A stretch of 36,599 nt of DNA, from positions 1 through 36,599 of the forward strand of contig JAGMBS010000010.1 in the NCBI GenBank assembly GCA_023129575.1, given 5' to 3'. Positions 1-8,801 of the stretch are shown piece after piece. The first letter of the stretch is position 1. Each line of letters starts with the position of its first letter. A model generated the notes under the pieces. That model had not been told where the DNA came from, did no database searches, and saw nothing but the letters and a program-made list of their open reading frames with translations. The position numbers and the translations under genes are program-made. This DNA comes from Minisyncoccota bacterium. Lineage in GTDB: Bacteria > Patescibacteriota > Minisyncoccia > Phycocordibacterales > UBA12079.

Positions 1-6
1 ATAAAA

Positions 7-43
7 CAAATAAAAAAATCTGCCATTTGGCAGATTTTTTTAT
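7..43. terminator. Rho-independent-terminator-like hairpin
   Basis: AAAAAATCTGCCATTTGGCAGATTTTTTT: perfect inverted repeat followed by T run. Confidence 0.7.
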
Positions 44-165
44 TTGTTTTATTTAATCGGTATTAGGTATCAAGTATTAAGTATTAAGAAAAAAAAGAAA
101 AAATCGCTTTGCGATTTTTTCTTTTTTAATTCCTGATTTAAGATATAGGATTTATGATTTAAGAA

Positions 166-195
166 ACGAACGGCTCAACCCGTTGAGCCGTTCGT
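166..195. repeat. Palindromic element, GGCTCAAC/GTTGAGCC family
   Basis: ACGAACGGCTCAAC-CC-GTTGAGCCGTTCGT, perfect 14-bp arms. Confidence 0.85.
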
Positions 196-307
196 CGGAC
201 TTGAAATTTTGTCTCGTTTCAGGTATAGTCAGCGGCAGATTGTCCGTTGACAACAGAAAATATAAACGAAACAACAAAAACACAACCCTTACATAAGGAG
301 GATGATT

Positions 308-937
308 ATGCTGTTTATCACATTGGAAGGCGGCGAAGGCGCGGGAAAAACAACTCAAATGATGAATATGGCGGAGATGTTTTTTGAACCTAAAAAACTT
401 CCGTGGGTTATAACTCGCGAGCCGGGCGGAACGGAAATTGGAAAGCAAATTCGTCAAATTCTCAAATCAACAAATAATACAGTTCTGGCGCCGGAAGCGG
501 AATTATTTCTTTTTCTGGCGGACCGAACGCAACATATCAAGCAAATTATTACCCCCGCGTTAAATCGGGGGGACATTGTCATTTGCGACCGATATCTTGA
601 TTCGACTTTTGCCTACCAAGGCGTCGCGCGAAATCTGAAAGTGGATTTGGCGGGGCTTCATCAATTATTTGATGTTCCAATTCCGGACATTACTTTTTTG
701 CTTGATTTGCCAATCGGTCTTGGTTTGTCTCGCGCTTGGCATCAAATCATCAATGGAAAACGCGATTACACCCAAGCGCGCTTTGAGAACGAAAAATTTT
801 CTTTTCACGAAAATTTGAGGCGGGGGTATTTGCGTTTAGCGAAACAAGAACCGCATCGCTTTTGCGTTATTGACGCGAAACAAAGCGAGGAAAAAGTTTG
901 GCGCGACATCCAAAAAATTCTAAACACATTTTTCTAA
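308..937 (+). CDS. tmk: Thymidylate kinase
   Basis: MLFITLEGGEGAGKTTQ P-loop, DRYLDSTFAYQG; AAGGAGG at 294-300 favours ATG 308 over the listed 302. Confidence 0.93.
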   Translation: MLFITLEGGEGAGKTTQMMNMAEMFFEPKKLPWVITREPGGTEIGKQIRQILKSTNNTVLAPEAELFLFLADRTQHIKQIITPALNRGDIVICDRYLDSTFAYQGVARNLKVDLAGLHQLFDVPIPDITFLLDLPIGLGLSRAWHQIINGKRDYTQARFENEKFSFHENLRRGYLRLAKQEPHRFCVIDAKQSEEKVWRDIQKILNTFF

Positions 938-955
938 TCTAAAAGGAGGTTTAAA

Positions 956-2299
956 ATGAAAGTTTATTTAATGAATTGGAAAATTCAGAACCCGATTGAG
1001 GCGATTTCCCACGCGGCCTTATCCTGTTATCAGGAAAAAATGCCCGAGTGGGGAAAGAAAATCAATGTGGAAAATGCCCTGTTTAAAACAGGACACCACA
1101 CCACAATGCAGCACACGGATTTCTCCTTCTTTATTGAAGGAATTTCTGTAGGAGATGTAACCTTTGGACTTCACCTGGCTAATCCGTTTTATAATACCAG
1201 TCAAAGGTCCGGGCGTTTTTGCGGAAAAATGTTTTCTAATCCCAACTACCGACGAATTGTGAAGTATCTTGATCATTGGGCTATCGGATTTGACCAAAAA
1301 GAAAGCATTGTGAATTATGTTAAATCAGCCCTTAATGTTTATTCTGAAAATATTCAGAAAGCTACTCTGCGAGCGGATGAATTCATCCGGATTGAACGGC
1401 CAAATGCCAACGAAAAATATCGGCAACAAAACGCTCCCAAAATCGCGCAAGAACAATTAAGGGTTTTTGTTCCGATTATTTTCCCGACGGCTCTGGAATA
1501 CACAATCAATCTCTCTGTTTTGACGGCACTGTATCGGTCGGCTTGGTCGCCTATTATGAAAGAAGTGACCAGACAAATGGCAAATTTGGTTGTGGATAAA
1601 TGGCCGGAACTTTCTTTTTTGTTTGTTGAAAAAAGAGTAAGAGAAGATGTTTCGGTTGATTTTTTTTCCGGTAGGCGGCATAGAGGTGTTTTAACAAAAC
1701 CTCGACTCCATCTTGTTTCTAAAGGAGACGAGAGATTCTTTGTAAAACCGGAACCGCAGGATCTGCACCCGGTTGATTTACTTCATTTTTTGCCTAAATA
1801 TATGGTAAATAATGTGGAAGGAATCAAAACTCTTATTGAGATTTCTGTCGCCACAATGGGACAGGACCAACGGCATCGGACTATTCGACGGAGCCAGCCG
1901 GGTTTTTCCGGTAATTTTTATTTGCCGCCTATTCCCGATAGTTTGGGACTGAAAAAAGAAGCGGCTGAAATACTTAATCATTGGTTGGAACTCAGCCGGG
2001 ATTTGCCTGTTTCATTGGCGACAACTTTAGCTCCTTACGGAGCGATGGTGAAATACGGGAAAGACGCTTCCTATAATGCTGCCACTCACGAATTGGGGAA
2101 ACGGCTCTGCTGGTGCGCGCAGGAGGAAATTTACCATCTCGCTCGTTTTCTGCGGAAACAGATCGGAGAACAATCGCCCTTGCTGGGGATGTTTACCGTC
2201 CCTTGCGTTATCTCCGGAAAATGCGGAGAAGGTGCTCGCTGTTGCGGACGGGATTTAAAGAAAATGGAAAATGATCCTTTTCCGGAACGGCGGATTTAG
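956..2299 (+). CDS. ThyX-like (FAD-dependent thymidylate synthase family) protein with two ThyX-like halves
   Basis: N half HTTMQHTDFSFFIEG...NPFYNTSQRSGRF; C half MGQDQRHRTIRRSQ...ELGKRLCWCAQEEIYHLARFLR; AAAGGAGG SD upstream; adjacent to tmk. Confidence 0.75.
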   Translation: MKVYLMNWKIQNPIEAISHAALSCYQEKMPEWGKKINVENALFKTGHHTTMQHTDFSFFIEGISVGDVTFGLHLANPFYNTSQRSGRFCGKMFSNPNYRRIVKYLDHWAIGFDQKESIVNYVKSALNVYSENIQKATLRADEFIRIERPNANEKYRQQNAPKIAQEQLRVFVPIIFPTALEYTINLSVLTALYRSAWSPIMKEVTRQMANLVVDKWPELSFLFVEKRVREDVSVDFFSGRRHRGVLTKPRLHLVSKGDERFFVKPEPQDLHPVDLLHFLPKYMVNNVEGIKTLIEISVATMGQDQRHRTIRRSQPGFSGNFYLPPIPDSLGLKKEAAEILNHWLELSRDLPVSLATTLAPYGAMVKYGKDASYNAATHELGKRLCWCAQEEIYHLARFLRKQIGEQSPLLGMFTVPCVISGKCGEGARCCGRDLKKMENDPFPERRI

Positions 2300-2317
2300 T
2301 TTTTAGTTCTTTAGCCA

Positions 2318-2358
2318 AAAAACCCGAAAATTGTCGCCAGACAATTTTCGGGTTTTTA
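2318..2358 (+). terminator. Rho-independent terminator
   Basis: AAACCCGAAAATTGTCGCCAGACAATTTTCGGGTTTTT. Confidence 0.85.
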
Positions 2359-2405
2359 TTTGTATTAGTTAGAAAGAATATAATTTTTGTGATAATATTA
2401 TTTTT

Positions 2406-5400
2406 ATGAAAGAAAAAAACAATCAACAAAAAAATCAAAAACTTGGAAGCTTAGCTTCCAAGTCGGAGACGGCAAAAAACGAAGAAGAGGTTTTGGAATT
2501 TTGGCGGCAGGCGAAAATTTTTCAAAAGTCCGTCCAAAAAGACGCGCCGCAGGGCGACTTTGTTTTTTACGACGGCCCGCCTTTCGCGACCGGTCTGCCT
2601 CATTACGGGCATATTTTGGCGGGGACAATTAAAGACGCCGTGCCAAGATACCAGACAATGCTTGGCAAAAAAGTGCGGCGAAAATGGGGTTGGGACTGCC
2701 ACGGCTTGCCGCTGGAAAACTTAGTGGAGGAGGAATTAAATCTAAAAACCAAAAAGGACATTGAGGACTACGGCATAGAAAAATTTAATGAAGCGGCGAA
2801 CAGCAGAGTTCTTTATTACGCCAATGATTGGGAAAAAATAATTCCGCGTATGGGACGCTGGGTGGATATGAAAAATCCATACCGCACGATGGATACGAAT
2901 TATACGGAATCGGTCTGGTGGTCGTTTAAGGAAATTTTTAAGAAAGGTTTAATTTACGAAGGGTTTAAGTCAATGCATTATTGTCCGCGCTGCGGAACGA
3001 CTCTTTCAAATTTTGAAGTTAATCAAGGATATAAAGATATTAAAGATTTGTCGGTGATTGCAAAATTTGAATTGGACCCTATCAGAACTAACGGTTTAAA
3101 GAAACCTACTTCTAACAGGGCAAGTGAGCCGGGCACTTTTGTCCTCGCTTGGACGACCACCCCGTGGACACTTCCTGGGAATACAGCATTAGCTATAAAC
3201 AAAGATATTGTTTATAGCAAATTCCAAATAACAAATTCCAAAACACAAACAAACCTGCCTGCCGGCGAGGCAGGTTCAAATGACCAAAATCCAAAATTCA
3301 CAACAGATGAATTTTACATTATTGCGAAAGAGAGATTGGCTGATGTTTTGAAAGATGATGAGTATAAAATAATTAAAGAATTCAAAGGTTCAGATTTAAT
3401 TGGCAAAAAATATAAACCGGTCTTTGATTATTACTTGGACGAAGAATTTGAAAACAAAGAAAATGCGTGGAAAATTTACGGCGCCGATTTTGTAAATATG
3501 GAAGAAGGGACGGGCATAATTCATATTGCCCCGGCATTTGGCGCGGACGATTTGGATTTGGCGCGCAAAGAAAATATTCCGGTTGTCCAGAATGTTAATT
3601 TGGAAGGAAAATTTAAGCCGGAAGTTCGAGATTTTGCCGGTTTGCCGGTTAAACCGAAAGGCAATCATCAATCCACGGATATTGAAATTATAAAATATCT
3701 GGCCGGCAAAAATTTATTATTCGCGAAAGAAAAAATAGAACATTCTTATCCGCATTGTTGGAGATGCGAGACACCCTTGTTAAATTACGCGACCTCGTCC
3801 TGGTTTTTGAAAACGATCGCCATCAAAGATGAAATCATCGCGGAAAATAAAAAAATAAAATGGGTGCCGTCCGATATCAGAGACGGCCGTTTTGGAAAAT
3901 GGCTGGAGGGAATGCGGGACTGGGCGATTTCGCGGTCGCGGTATTGGGGCGCGCCTTTGCCGGTTTGGAAATGCGCGGAATGCGGCGAGACAAAAATTAT
4001 CGGTTCCGTTGAGGAAATCAAAAAAGAAATAAAAGAGAATAGCAGCCAGAACAGATATTTCACAATTCGCCACGGCGAGGCGGAAAATAATATTTTACAG
4101 GTTTGTTCTAAGAATAAAAATGATGGTTATCATTTAACTGAAGGAGGTAAAGAGCAAATTAAAAAATCAGCTCAAGAATTAAAAAATAAAGGAATTGATT
4201 TAATTATTTCGTCTCCCTATATTCGCGCCAAGGAATCGGCTGAAATTTTGGCGAAAGAATTGGACACCCCAAAAATTGTTGAAGACGACCGGATACAAGA
4301 AATAAACAATGGCGCTCTTGGCGGCAAGTCCTGCTCGGAATACCGCGCGTTTTTTGAAAACGATGGAGAAAAATTTACAAAGACGCCGGATCAGGGCGAA
4401 AATTTTAATGAGATTAAAAAAAGAACAGGTGAATTTTTATCTGATATAGACAAAAAATATTCCCAGAAAAATATTTTAATAGTCGCCCATGAAAATATAT
4501 TATGGCTGTTGGAAGCGGCGGGGCAAGCGTTGAATGTTCAAGAAACGGTCAGATTGAAAAAACAAAAAGGTTTGCCCGCAAACGCGCAATGGCAAGAAAT
4601 TGATTTTACGCTGCTGCCTCATAATAGGAATTATGAATTGGATTTGCACAAACCTTATATTGATGAAATTGAATTTGATTGTGATTGTGGCGGAAAAATG
4701 AAAATAATTGGCGAAGTTTTTGATTGTTGGTATGAATCGGGTTCAATGCCTTTTGCTTCCAAACATTACCCTTTTGAAAATTTGGAGATTTTTAATCCTG
4801 AAAAAAACATTGGTTTTCCGGCGGATTTTATCGCCGAGGGCTTGGACCAGACGCGGGGCTGGTTTTATTCAACTTTGGTTTTGGCCGCCGCTCTTTTTGG
4901 CAAGACCCCTTATCAAACCGTGATTGTCAACGGAATGGTTTTGGCGGAAGACGGACAGAAAATGTCAAAATCAAAAAATAATTTTCCCGACCCGCTCGTT
5001 ATTGTTGATAAATATGGTTCGGACGCTTTAAGATATTATTTACTATCGTCTCCTTTGATGAAGGCGGAAGATTTAAGCTTTTCTGAAAAAGGCGTGGATG
5101 AAATTCTAAAGAAAATAATTTTGCGTTTCAAAAATGTTTATTCTTTTTATGAATTATATGAAGGGACGAAAACGGCCGCTGTGGATTTGCGTAAAAGTCC
5201 AAATGTTTTAGATAAATGGATTTTGGCGCGACTGGGAGAATTGACAGGCGCTGTCGAAAAGAATATGGATAATTATGAATTGGATAAAGCCACTCGCCCG
5301 ATTTCTGATTTCATAGACGATTTGTCCACTTGGTATTTGAGAAGGTCGCGAGACAGGTTCAAAGGCGGAGATGAAGAGGACAGGAATTTTGCGATTGCGA

Positions 5401-6140
5401 CTACAAAATATGTTTTGGAAAATTTGGCGAAAGTTTTTGCCCCCTTTATGCCTTTTGTGGCGGAAGAAATTTGGCAAAAAGTGACGGGAAATAATTTTGA
5501 GGATGAAAATAAATCTGCGCATTTGGAAAAATGGCCCTCCTTCGCTCCCTTCTCCGCTGAAGCTACGAAGGGCAAGAAAGTTACGGAGGGCAGGCCCACA
5601 TTTGGACGTGAGACGTCCAAGTCAATTTTGGAAGAAATGGAGGAGGTTAGAAAAATTGTTTCTTTAGGATTGGAAACTCGCGCGAAAGCGGGAGTGAAAG
5701 TTCGACAGCCCTTATTCAAACTAAAAGTGAACCCAGTTAAATTTAAAAGTTTAACGGGTCAAGAAAACGAAAAACTAAAAAGAAAAGAAGGATTATTGGA
5801 ATTGGTGAAAGATGAATTAAATGTAAAAGAAATTGTTTTTGATGCAAAAATTGAAAACGAAGTTGAATTGGATTTAGAAATTACTCCCGAATTGCAAGCG
5901 GAAGGGGACTTCCGAGAATTTTTGCGAAATGTCCAGAAATTCAGAAAAGAGGAAAAATTAACCCCGCAAGATATTATCAATTTGATAGTTGAAACGGACG
6001 AAAAAGGAAAAAATTTGATAGAAAAATTTGCATCCGAACTCAAAAAAACCGCCGGAATTAAAGACATCCAATTTACCTCCGCCCCCGCCGGCCGGGAAAT
6101 AAAAATTAACAACCTAATCTTCAAGATTAAAATTGTCTAA
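2406..6140 (+). CDS. ileS: Isoleucyl-tRNA synthetase with internal histidine-phosphatase domain and several palindrome-encoded inserts
   Basis: YDGPPFATGLPHYGHILAGTIKD, GWDCHGLPLE, KMSKSKNNFPDP; continuous 1244-aa ORF; RHGEAENN insert. Confidence 0.97.
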   Translation: MKEKNNQQKNQKLGSLASKSETAKNEEEVLEFWRQAKIFQKSVQKDAPQGDFVFYDGPPFATGLPHYGHILAGTIKDAVPRYQTMLGKKVRRKWGWDCHGLPLENLVEEELNLKTKKDIEDYGIEKFNEAANSRVLYYANDWEKIIPRMGRWVDMKNPYRTMDTNYTESVWWSFKEIFKKGLIYEGFKSMHYCPRCGTTLSNFEVNQGYKDIKDLSVIAKFELDPIRTNGLKKPTSNRASEPGTFVLAWTTTPWTLPGNTALAINKDIVYSKFQITNSKTQTNLPAGEAGSNDQNPKFTTDEFYIIAKERLADVLKDDEYKIIKEFKGSDLIGKKYKPVFDYYLDEEFENKENAWKIYGADFVNMEEGTGIIHIAPAFGADDLDLARKENIPVVQNVNLEGKFKPEVRDFAGLPVKPKGNHQSTDIEIIKYLAGKNLLFAKEKIEHSYPHCWRCETPLLNYATSSWFLKTIAIKDEIIAENKKIKWVPSDIRDGRFGKWLEGMRDWAISRSRYWGAPLPVWKCAECGETKIIGSVEEIKKEIKENSSQNRYFTIRHGEAENNILQVCSKNKNDGYHLTEGGKEQIKKSAQELKNKGIDLIISSPYIRAKESAEILAKELDTPKIVEDDRIQEINNGALGGKSCSEYRAFFENDGEKFTKTPDQGENFNEIKKRTGEFLSDIDKKYSQKNILIVAHENILWLLEAAGQALNVQETVRLKKQKGLPANAQWQEIDFTLLPHNRNYELDLHKPYIDEIEFDCDCGGKMKIIGEVFDCWYESGSMPFASKHYPFENLEIFNPEKNIGFPADFIAEGLDQTRGWFYSTLVLAAALFGKTPYQTVIVNGMVLAEDGQKMSKSKNNFPDPLVIVDKYGSDALRYYLLSSPLMKAEDLSFSEKGVDEILKKIILRFKNVYSFYELYEGTKTAAVDLRKSPNVLDKWILARLGELTGAVEKNMDNYELDKATRPISDFIDDLSTWYLRRSRDRFKGGDEEDRNFAIATTKYVLENLAKVFAPFMPFVAEEIWQKVTGNNFEDENKSAHLEKWPSFAPFSAEATKGKKVTEGRPTFGRETSKSILEEMEEVRKIVSLGLETRAKAGVKVRQPLFKLKVNPVKFKSLTGQENEKLKRKEGLLELVKDELNVKEIVFDAKIENEVELDLEITPELQAEGDFREFLRNVQKFRKEEKLTPQDIINLIVETDEKGKNLIEKFASELKKTAGIKDIQFTSAPAGREIKINNLIFKIKIV
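2441..2463. repeat. Palindrome inside ileS (ACTTGG/CCAAGT family)
   Basis: ACTTGGAAGCT-T-AGCTTCCAAGT, perfect 11-bp arms, within the codons for KLGSLASKS. Confidence 0.85.
3252..3276. repeat. Palindrome inside ileS (CCTGCCTGCCGGC family)
   Basis: AACCTGCCTGCCGGCGAGGCAGGTT encoding NLPAGEAGS. Confidence 0.85.
4045..4635 (+). other. In-frame histidine phosphatase (phosphoglycerate-mutase-like) domain inside IleRS
   Basis: RYFTIRHGEAENN (RHG 4068-4076), IISSPYIRAKESAEILA, IQEINNGALGG, ILIVAHENILWLL. Confidence 0.88.
5534..5622. repeat. Composite palindromic insert inside ileS
   Basis: GCCCTCC(5534)...GGAGGGC(5591) with inner CCTTCG/CGAAGG, followed by ATTTGGACGT-GAG-ACGTCCAAGT; encodes PSFAPFSAEATKGKKVTEGRPTFGRETSKS. 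Confidence 0.8.
5722..5774. repeat. 53-nt palindromic element copy A (in ileS)
   Basis: TAAAAGTGAACCCAGTTAAATTTAAAAGTTTAACGGGTCAAGAAAACGAAAAA; 52/53 identical to 22631-22683. Confidence 0.95.
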
Positions 6141-6146
6141 TCGCGT

Positions 6147-6758
6147 ATGCATCATATTTATCAAACGGAGGGGATAATTTTAGGGAGCGCTAATTTTGGA
6201 GAAGCGAATAAACATCTCTTTATTTTGACAAAAGATTTTGGGCTTATTAAAGTTGCCGCGCAGGGTTTGCGGCGCCAGAAATCAAAATTGCGCTGCAGTT
6301 TGCAGGATTTTTCTCTTTCGGAATTGTCTTTGGTCCGCGGCAGGAATATCTGGCGAATAACCAACGCCGCCCACAAACAAAATTTTTATAATTCGCTTTC
6401 CGCTGACACGGAAAAATTAACTGTCGCGCTTCAGATGTTAATTTTGCTTAAAAAATTATTGCCGGGCGAAAGTCCCAATCAGACCCTTTATAAAATAATC
6501 AAACAGGCGTTGCTGTTTTTGGAACGAGAACAAATTTGCTCCGCGGATATCGGCGCTTTTGAAAATATAATTTTAATCAGAATTCTGCGTAATTTAGGTT
6601 ATTTTGACGAACAAAAAGAAATAAATAATCGGGCGGTCTATAAAAACTTCCTAAAATCATTTGAATGCGACAGGGCTTTATTGGACGAAATGAATAAAAT
6701 AAAACCGGACGCTATCCGCGACATAAACAACGCTTTAGCCGCCACCCATCTTTGGTAA
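6147..6758 (+). CDS. recO: DNA repair protein RecO
   Basis: N-terminal OB fold YQTEGIILGSANFGEANKHLFILTKDFGLIKVAAQGLRRQKS. Confidence 0.85.
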   Translation: MHHIYQTEGIILGSANFGEANKHLFILTKDFGLIKVAAQGLRRQKSKLRCSLQDFSLSELSLVRGRNIWRITNAAHKQNFYNSLSADTEKLTVALQMLILLKKLLPGESPNQTLYKIIKQALLFLEREQICSADIGAFENIILIRILRNLGYFDEQKEINNRAVYKNFLKSFECDRALLDEMNKIKPDAIRDINNALAATHLW

Positions 6759-6809
6759 CCTTGGATTATTTCTCTTTTGTTTGCTTTCGCTTGATGCTAT
6801 ACTTTAGTT

Positions 6810-8777
6810 GTGAATAATTTTAATCAAATCCAACAGGATAGTCGGGTTCAAAAAAATAAGCGGTCCGGGATTGAGCGGCTTAAAAAATCCCTTTACAAAA
6901 GAAAAAAACAGGGGCTGAGAAAGAAAATAATCGGGCTTCGGTCGCGAAAATTTCAAATCGGAGAAAACTGGGAAAAACAACCCGCCGCTGATAAAAAGAT
7001 TGAACAGTTCAAAAAAAAACCAAAAGAGAAAATGTCTTTTTTTAATAAACTTTTAGTTTTTTCCGTCTGCTTTTTTTTGGTTTCTTTAGGGGTGGCAGTT
7101 TATGTGTTTTACGGCGGGGTGAATATTATTTCCACCGAAAATGTGGATATTTCGATAAATGGACCCTCGGCGATAGGTGGAGGCGAAGAACTGGCCTTTC
7201 AGGTAACTATTCAAAATAATAATTCTCTTGATCTGGAACTGGCGGATTTAATAATAGAGTATCCGAAAGGCGTATTATCAACGGACGGCAGTTTTACGGA
7301 ATTAACGCAAGTGAGAAAGTCACTGGGAACAATTCCGGCGGGCGGCAGCGTGACCAGTTTGTTCAAGTCGTCTTTGTTCGGGTGTGACAATGACCAAAAA
7401 GACATTATTGTCACGATTGAATATCGCGCCCAAGGTTCCAACGCGATTTTTTTTAAAGAAAGGAAGTATGAGGTTTTAATAGATTCGGCGCCGGTCGGTT
7501 TGACCGTTAATTTTCCCACGGAAGTAACGGCGGGGCAGGAATTTGAATTCTCGGTGGATATATTTTCCAACTCCAATAATCTTGTGAAAGATTTTCTGGT
7601 GCGGGCGGATTTTCCGTTCGGTTTTGATTTTAAGGGTTCCAATTTGAAACCGATTTATAAAGATAATGTCTGGGAACTGGGGGATTTGCCGCCGAATTTT
7701 CGCCGGACTCTGAAGATTACCGGTGTCTTGGAAGGACAAGATGAAGAGGAAAGATTTTTTAGATTTTCCGGAGGCGCGCGGGACAAAGCGAATGAAAATG
7801 AAATTAGGGCTGTCTTAATTGCCGCCGAGCAATCTATTTTTATTAAAAAAGCGCTGATTGGTTTGGAGCTTGTTCTCAACGGCGATTACGGTCCCGAGTA
7901 TATCACTGCCAGCGGAAAAAATATCCGAGCCGACATTCTTTGGTCAAATAATTTGCCGGTTAGATTAATCGACGGGAAAGTTACGGTTCGCTTAAACGGA
8001 CTTGTGTTAAATCAATCTTCCGTTTCCTCGCCCCAAGGTTTTTATAGTTCCATTGATAACACAATTTTATGGGACAAAAAAAATAGCCCGCAATTGGAAC
8101 TTTTGAACCCGGGGACGAGTGGAAATTTCAGTTTCAGTTTTTCCCCGCGCGCTTTGTCTTTTATTTCCAATTCCGGGCTAAAAAATCCTGAAATCGCGAT
8201 TGAAGTAACCGCGAGCGGAAATCGGCTGTCAGACAATGATTCGGTTGAAAAAGTGAGCGCGGTTCTCGTCAAAAAGGTTAAAATAAATTCAGATTTGCTT
8301 TTGACGGCGCGAACGCTTTATTCCGCCGGCAGTTTTGAGAACAGCGGCCCTATCCCGCCCCGGGCGGATAAAGAAACAACTTACACTATTATCTGGACGG
8401 TTACCAATACGGCCAATGATATTTCTGACGCCCGAGTGCAGGCGTTTTTGCCGTCGTATGTTCGTTGGCTGGGCGTAAGCAATCCGAGTTCCGAAAATAT
8501 CTCGTTTAATCAAGTGGGAGGAGAAATAATTTGGGAAGTCGGAAATGTCCAAACCGGCAAAGGGATAGCCACCGCGGCGAAAGAAGTCAGTTTTCAAGTG
8601 GCGCTTTTGCCCAGTTTGAGCCAGGTTGGTTACGAACCGGTTTTAGCGGATGATATTTATGTAAGCGGGCGGGATAATTGGACCGGCGAGCCGTTAAAAT
8701 ACGCGGTCCGGCCGGTGACCACCCGTTTCAGCACCGAACCCCTTTTTAATTTGGGCGACGAAATGGTCAGGGAATAA
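6810..8777 (+). CDS. Membrane-anchored extracellular protein with DUF11/CARDB-like repeats
   Basis: K/R-rich N-terminus, TM segment LLVFSVCFFLVSLGVAVYVFYGG, then beta-rich NNNSLDLELADLIIEYP / VTNTANDISDARVQAFLPSYVRWLG; GTG start 7 nt after TATACT. Confidence 0.7.
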   Translation: MNNFNQIQQDSRVQKNKRSGIERLKKSLYKRKKQGLRKKIIGLRSRKFQIGENWEKQPAADKKIEQFKKKPKEKMSFFNKLLVFSVCFFLVSLGVAVYVFYGGVNIISTENVDISINGPSAIGGGEELAFQVTIQNNNSLDLELADLIIEYPKGVLSTDGSFTELTQVRKSLGTIPAGGSVTSLFKSSLFGCDNDQKDIIVTIEYRAQGSNAIFFKERKYEVLIDSAPVGLTVNFPTEVTAGQEFEFSVDIFSNSNNLVKDFLVRADFPFGFDFKGSNLKPIYKDNVWELGDLPPNFRRTLKITGVLEGQDEEERFFRFSGGARDKANENEIRAVLIAAEQSIFIKKALIGLELVLNGDYGPEYITASGKNIRADILWSNNLPVRLIDGKVTVRLNGLVLNQSSVSSPQGFYSSIDNTILWDKKNSPQLELLNPGTSGNFSFSFSPRALSFISNSGLKNPEIAIEVTASGNRLSDNDSVEKVSAVLVKKVKINSDLLLTARTLYSAGSFENSGPIPPRADKETTYTIIWTVTNTANDISDARVQAFLPSYVRWLGVSNPSSENISFNQVGGEIIWEVGNVQTGKGIATAAKEVSFQVALLPSLSQVGYEPVLADDIYVSGRDNWTGEPLKYAVRPVTTRFSTEPLFNLGDEMVRE

Positions 8778-8801
8778 TTAAGAGATTAATTTAATAATAT
8801 T

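Noticed and set aside
4045-4635. Histidine phosphatase segment as an assembly chimera
   Set aside because: IleRS homology resumes in the same frame on both sides with matching composition; long reads would confirm.
5273-5719. 148-aa minus-strand ORF over ileS
   Set aside because: Antisense of conserved IleRS; explained by codon bias.
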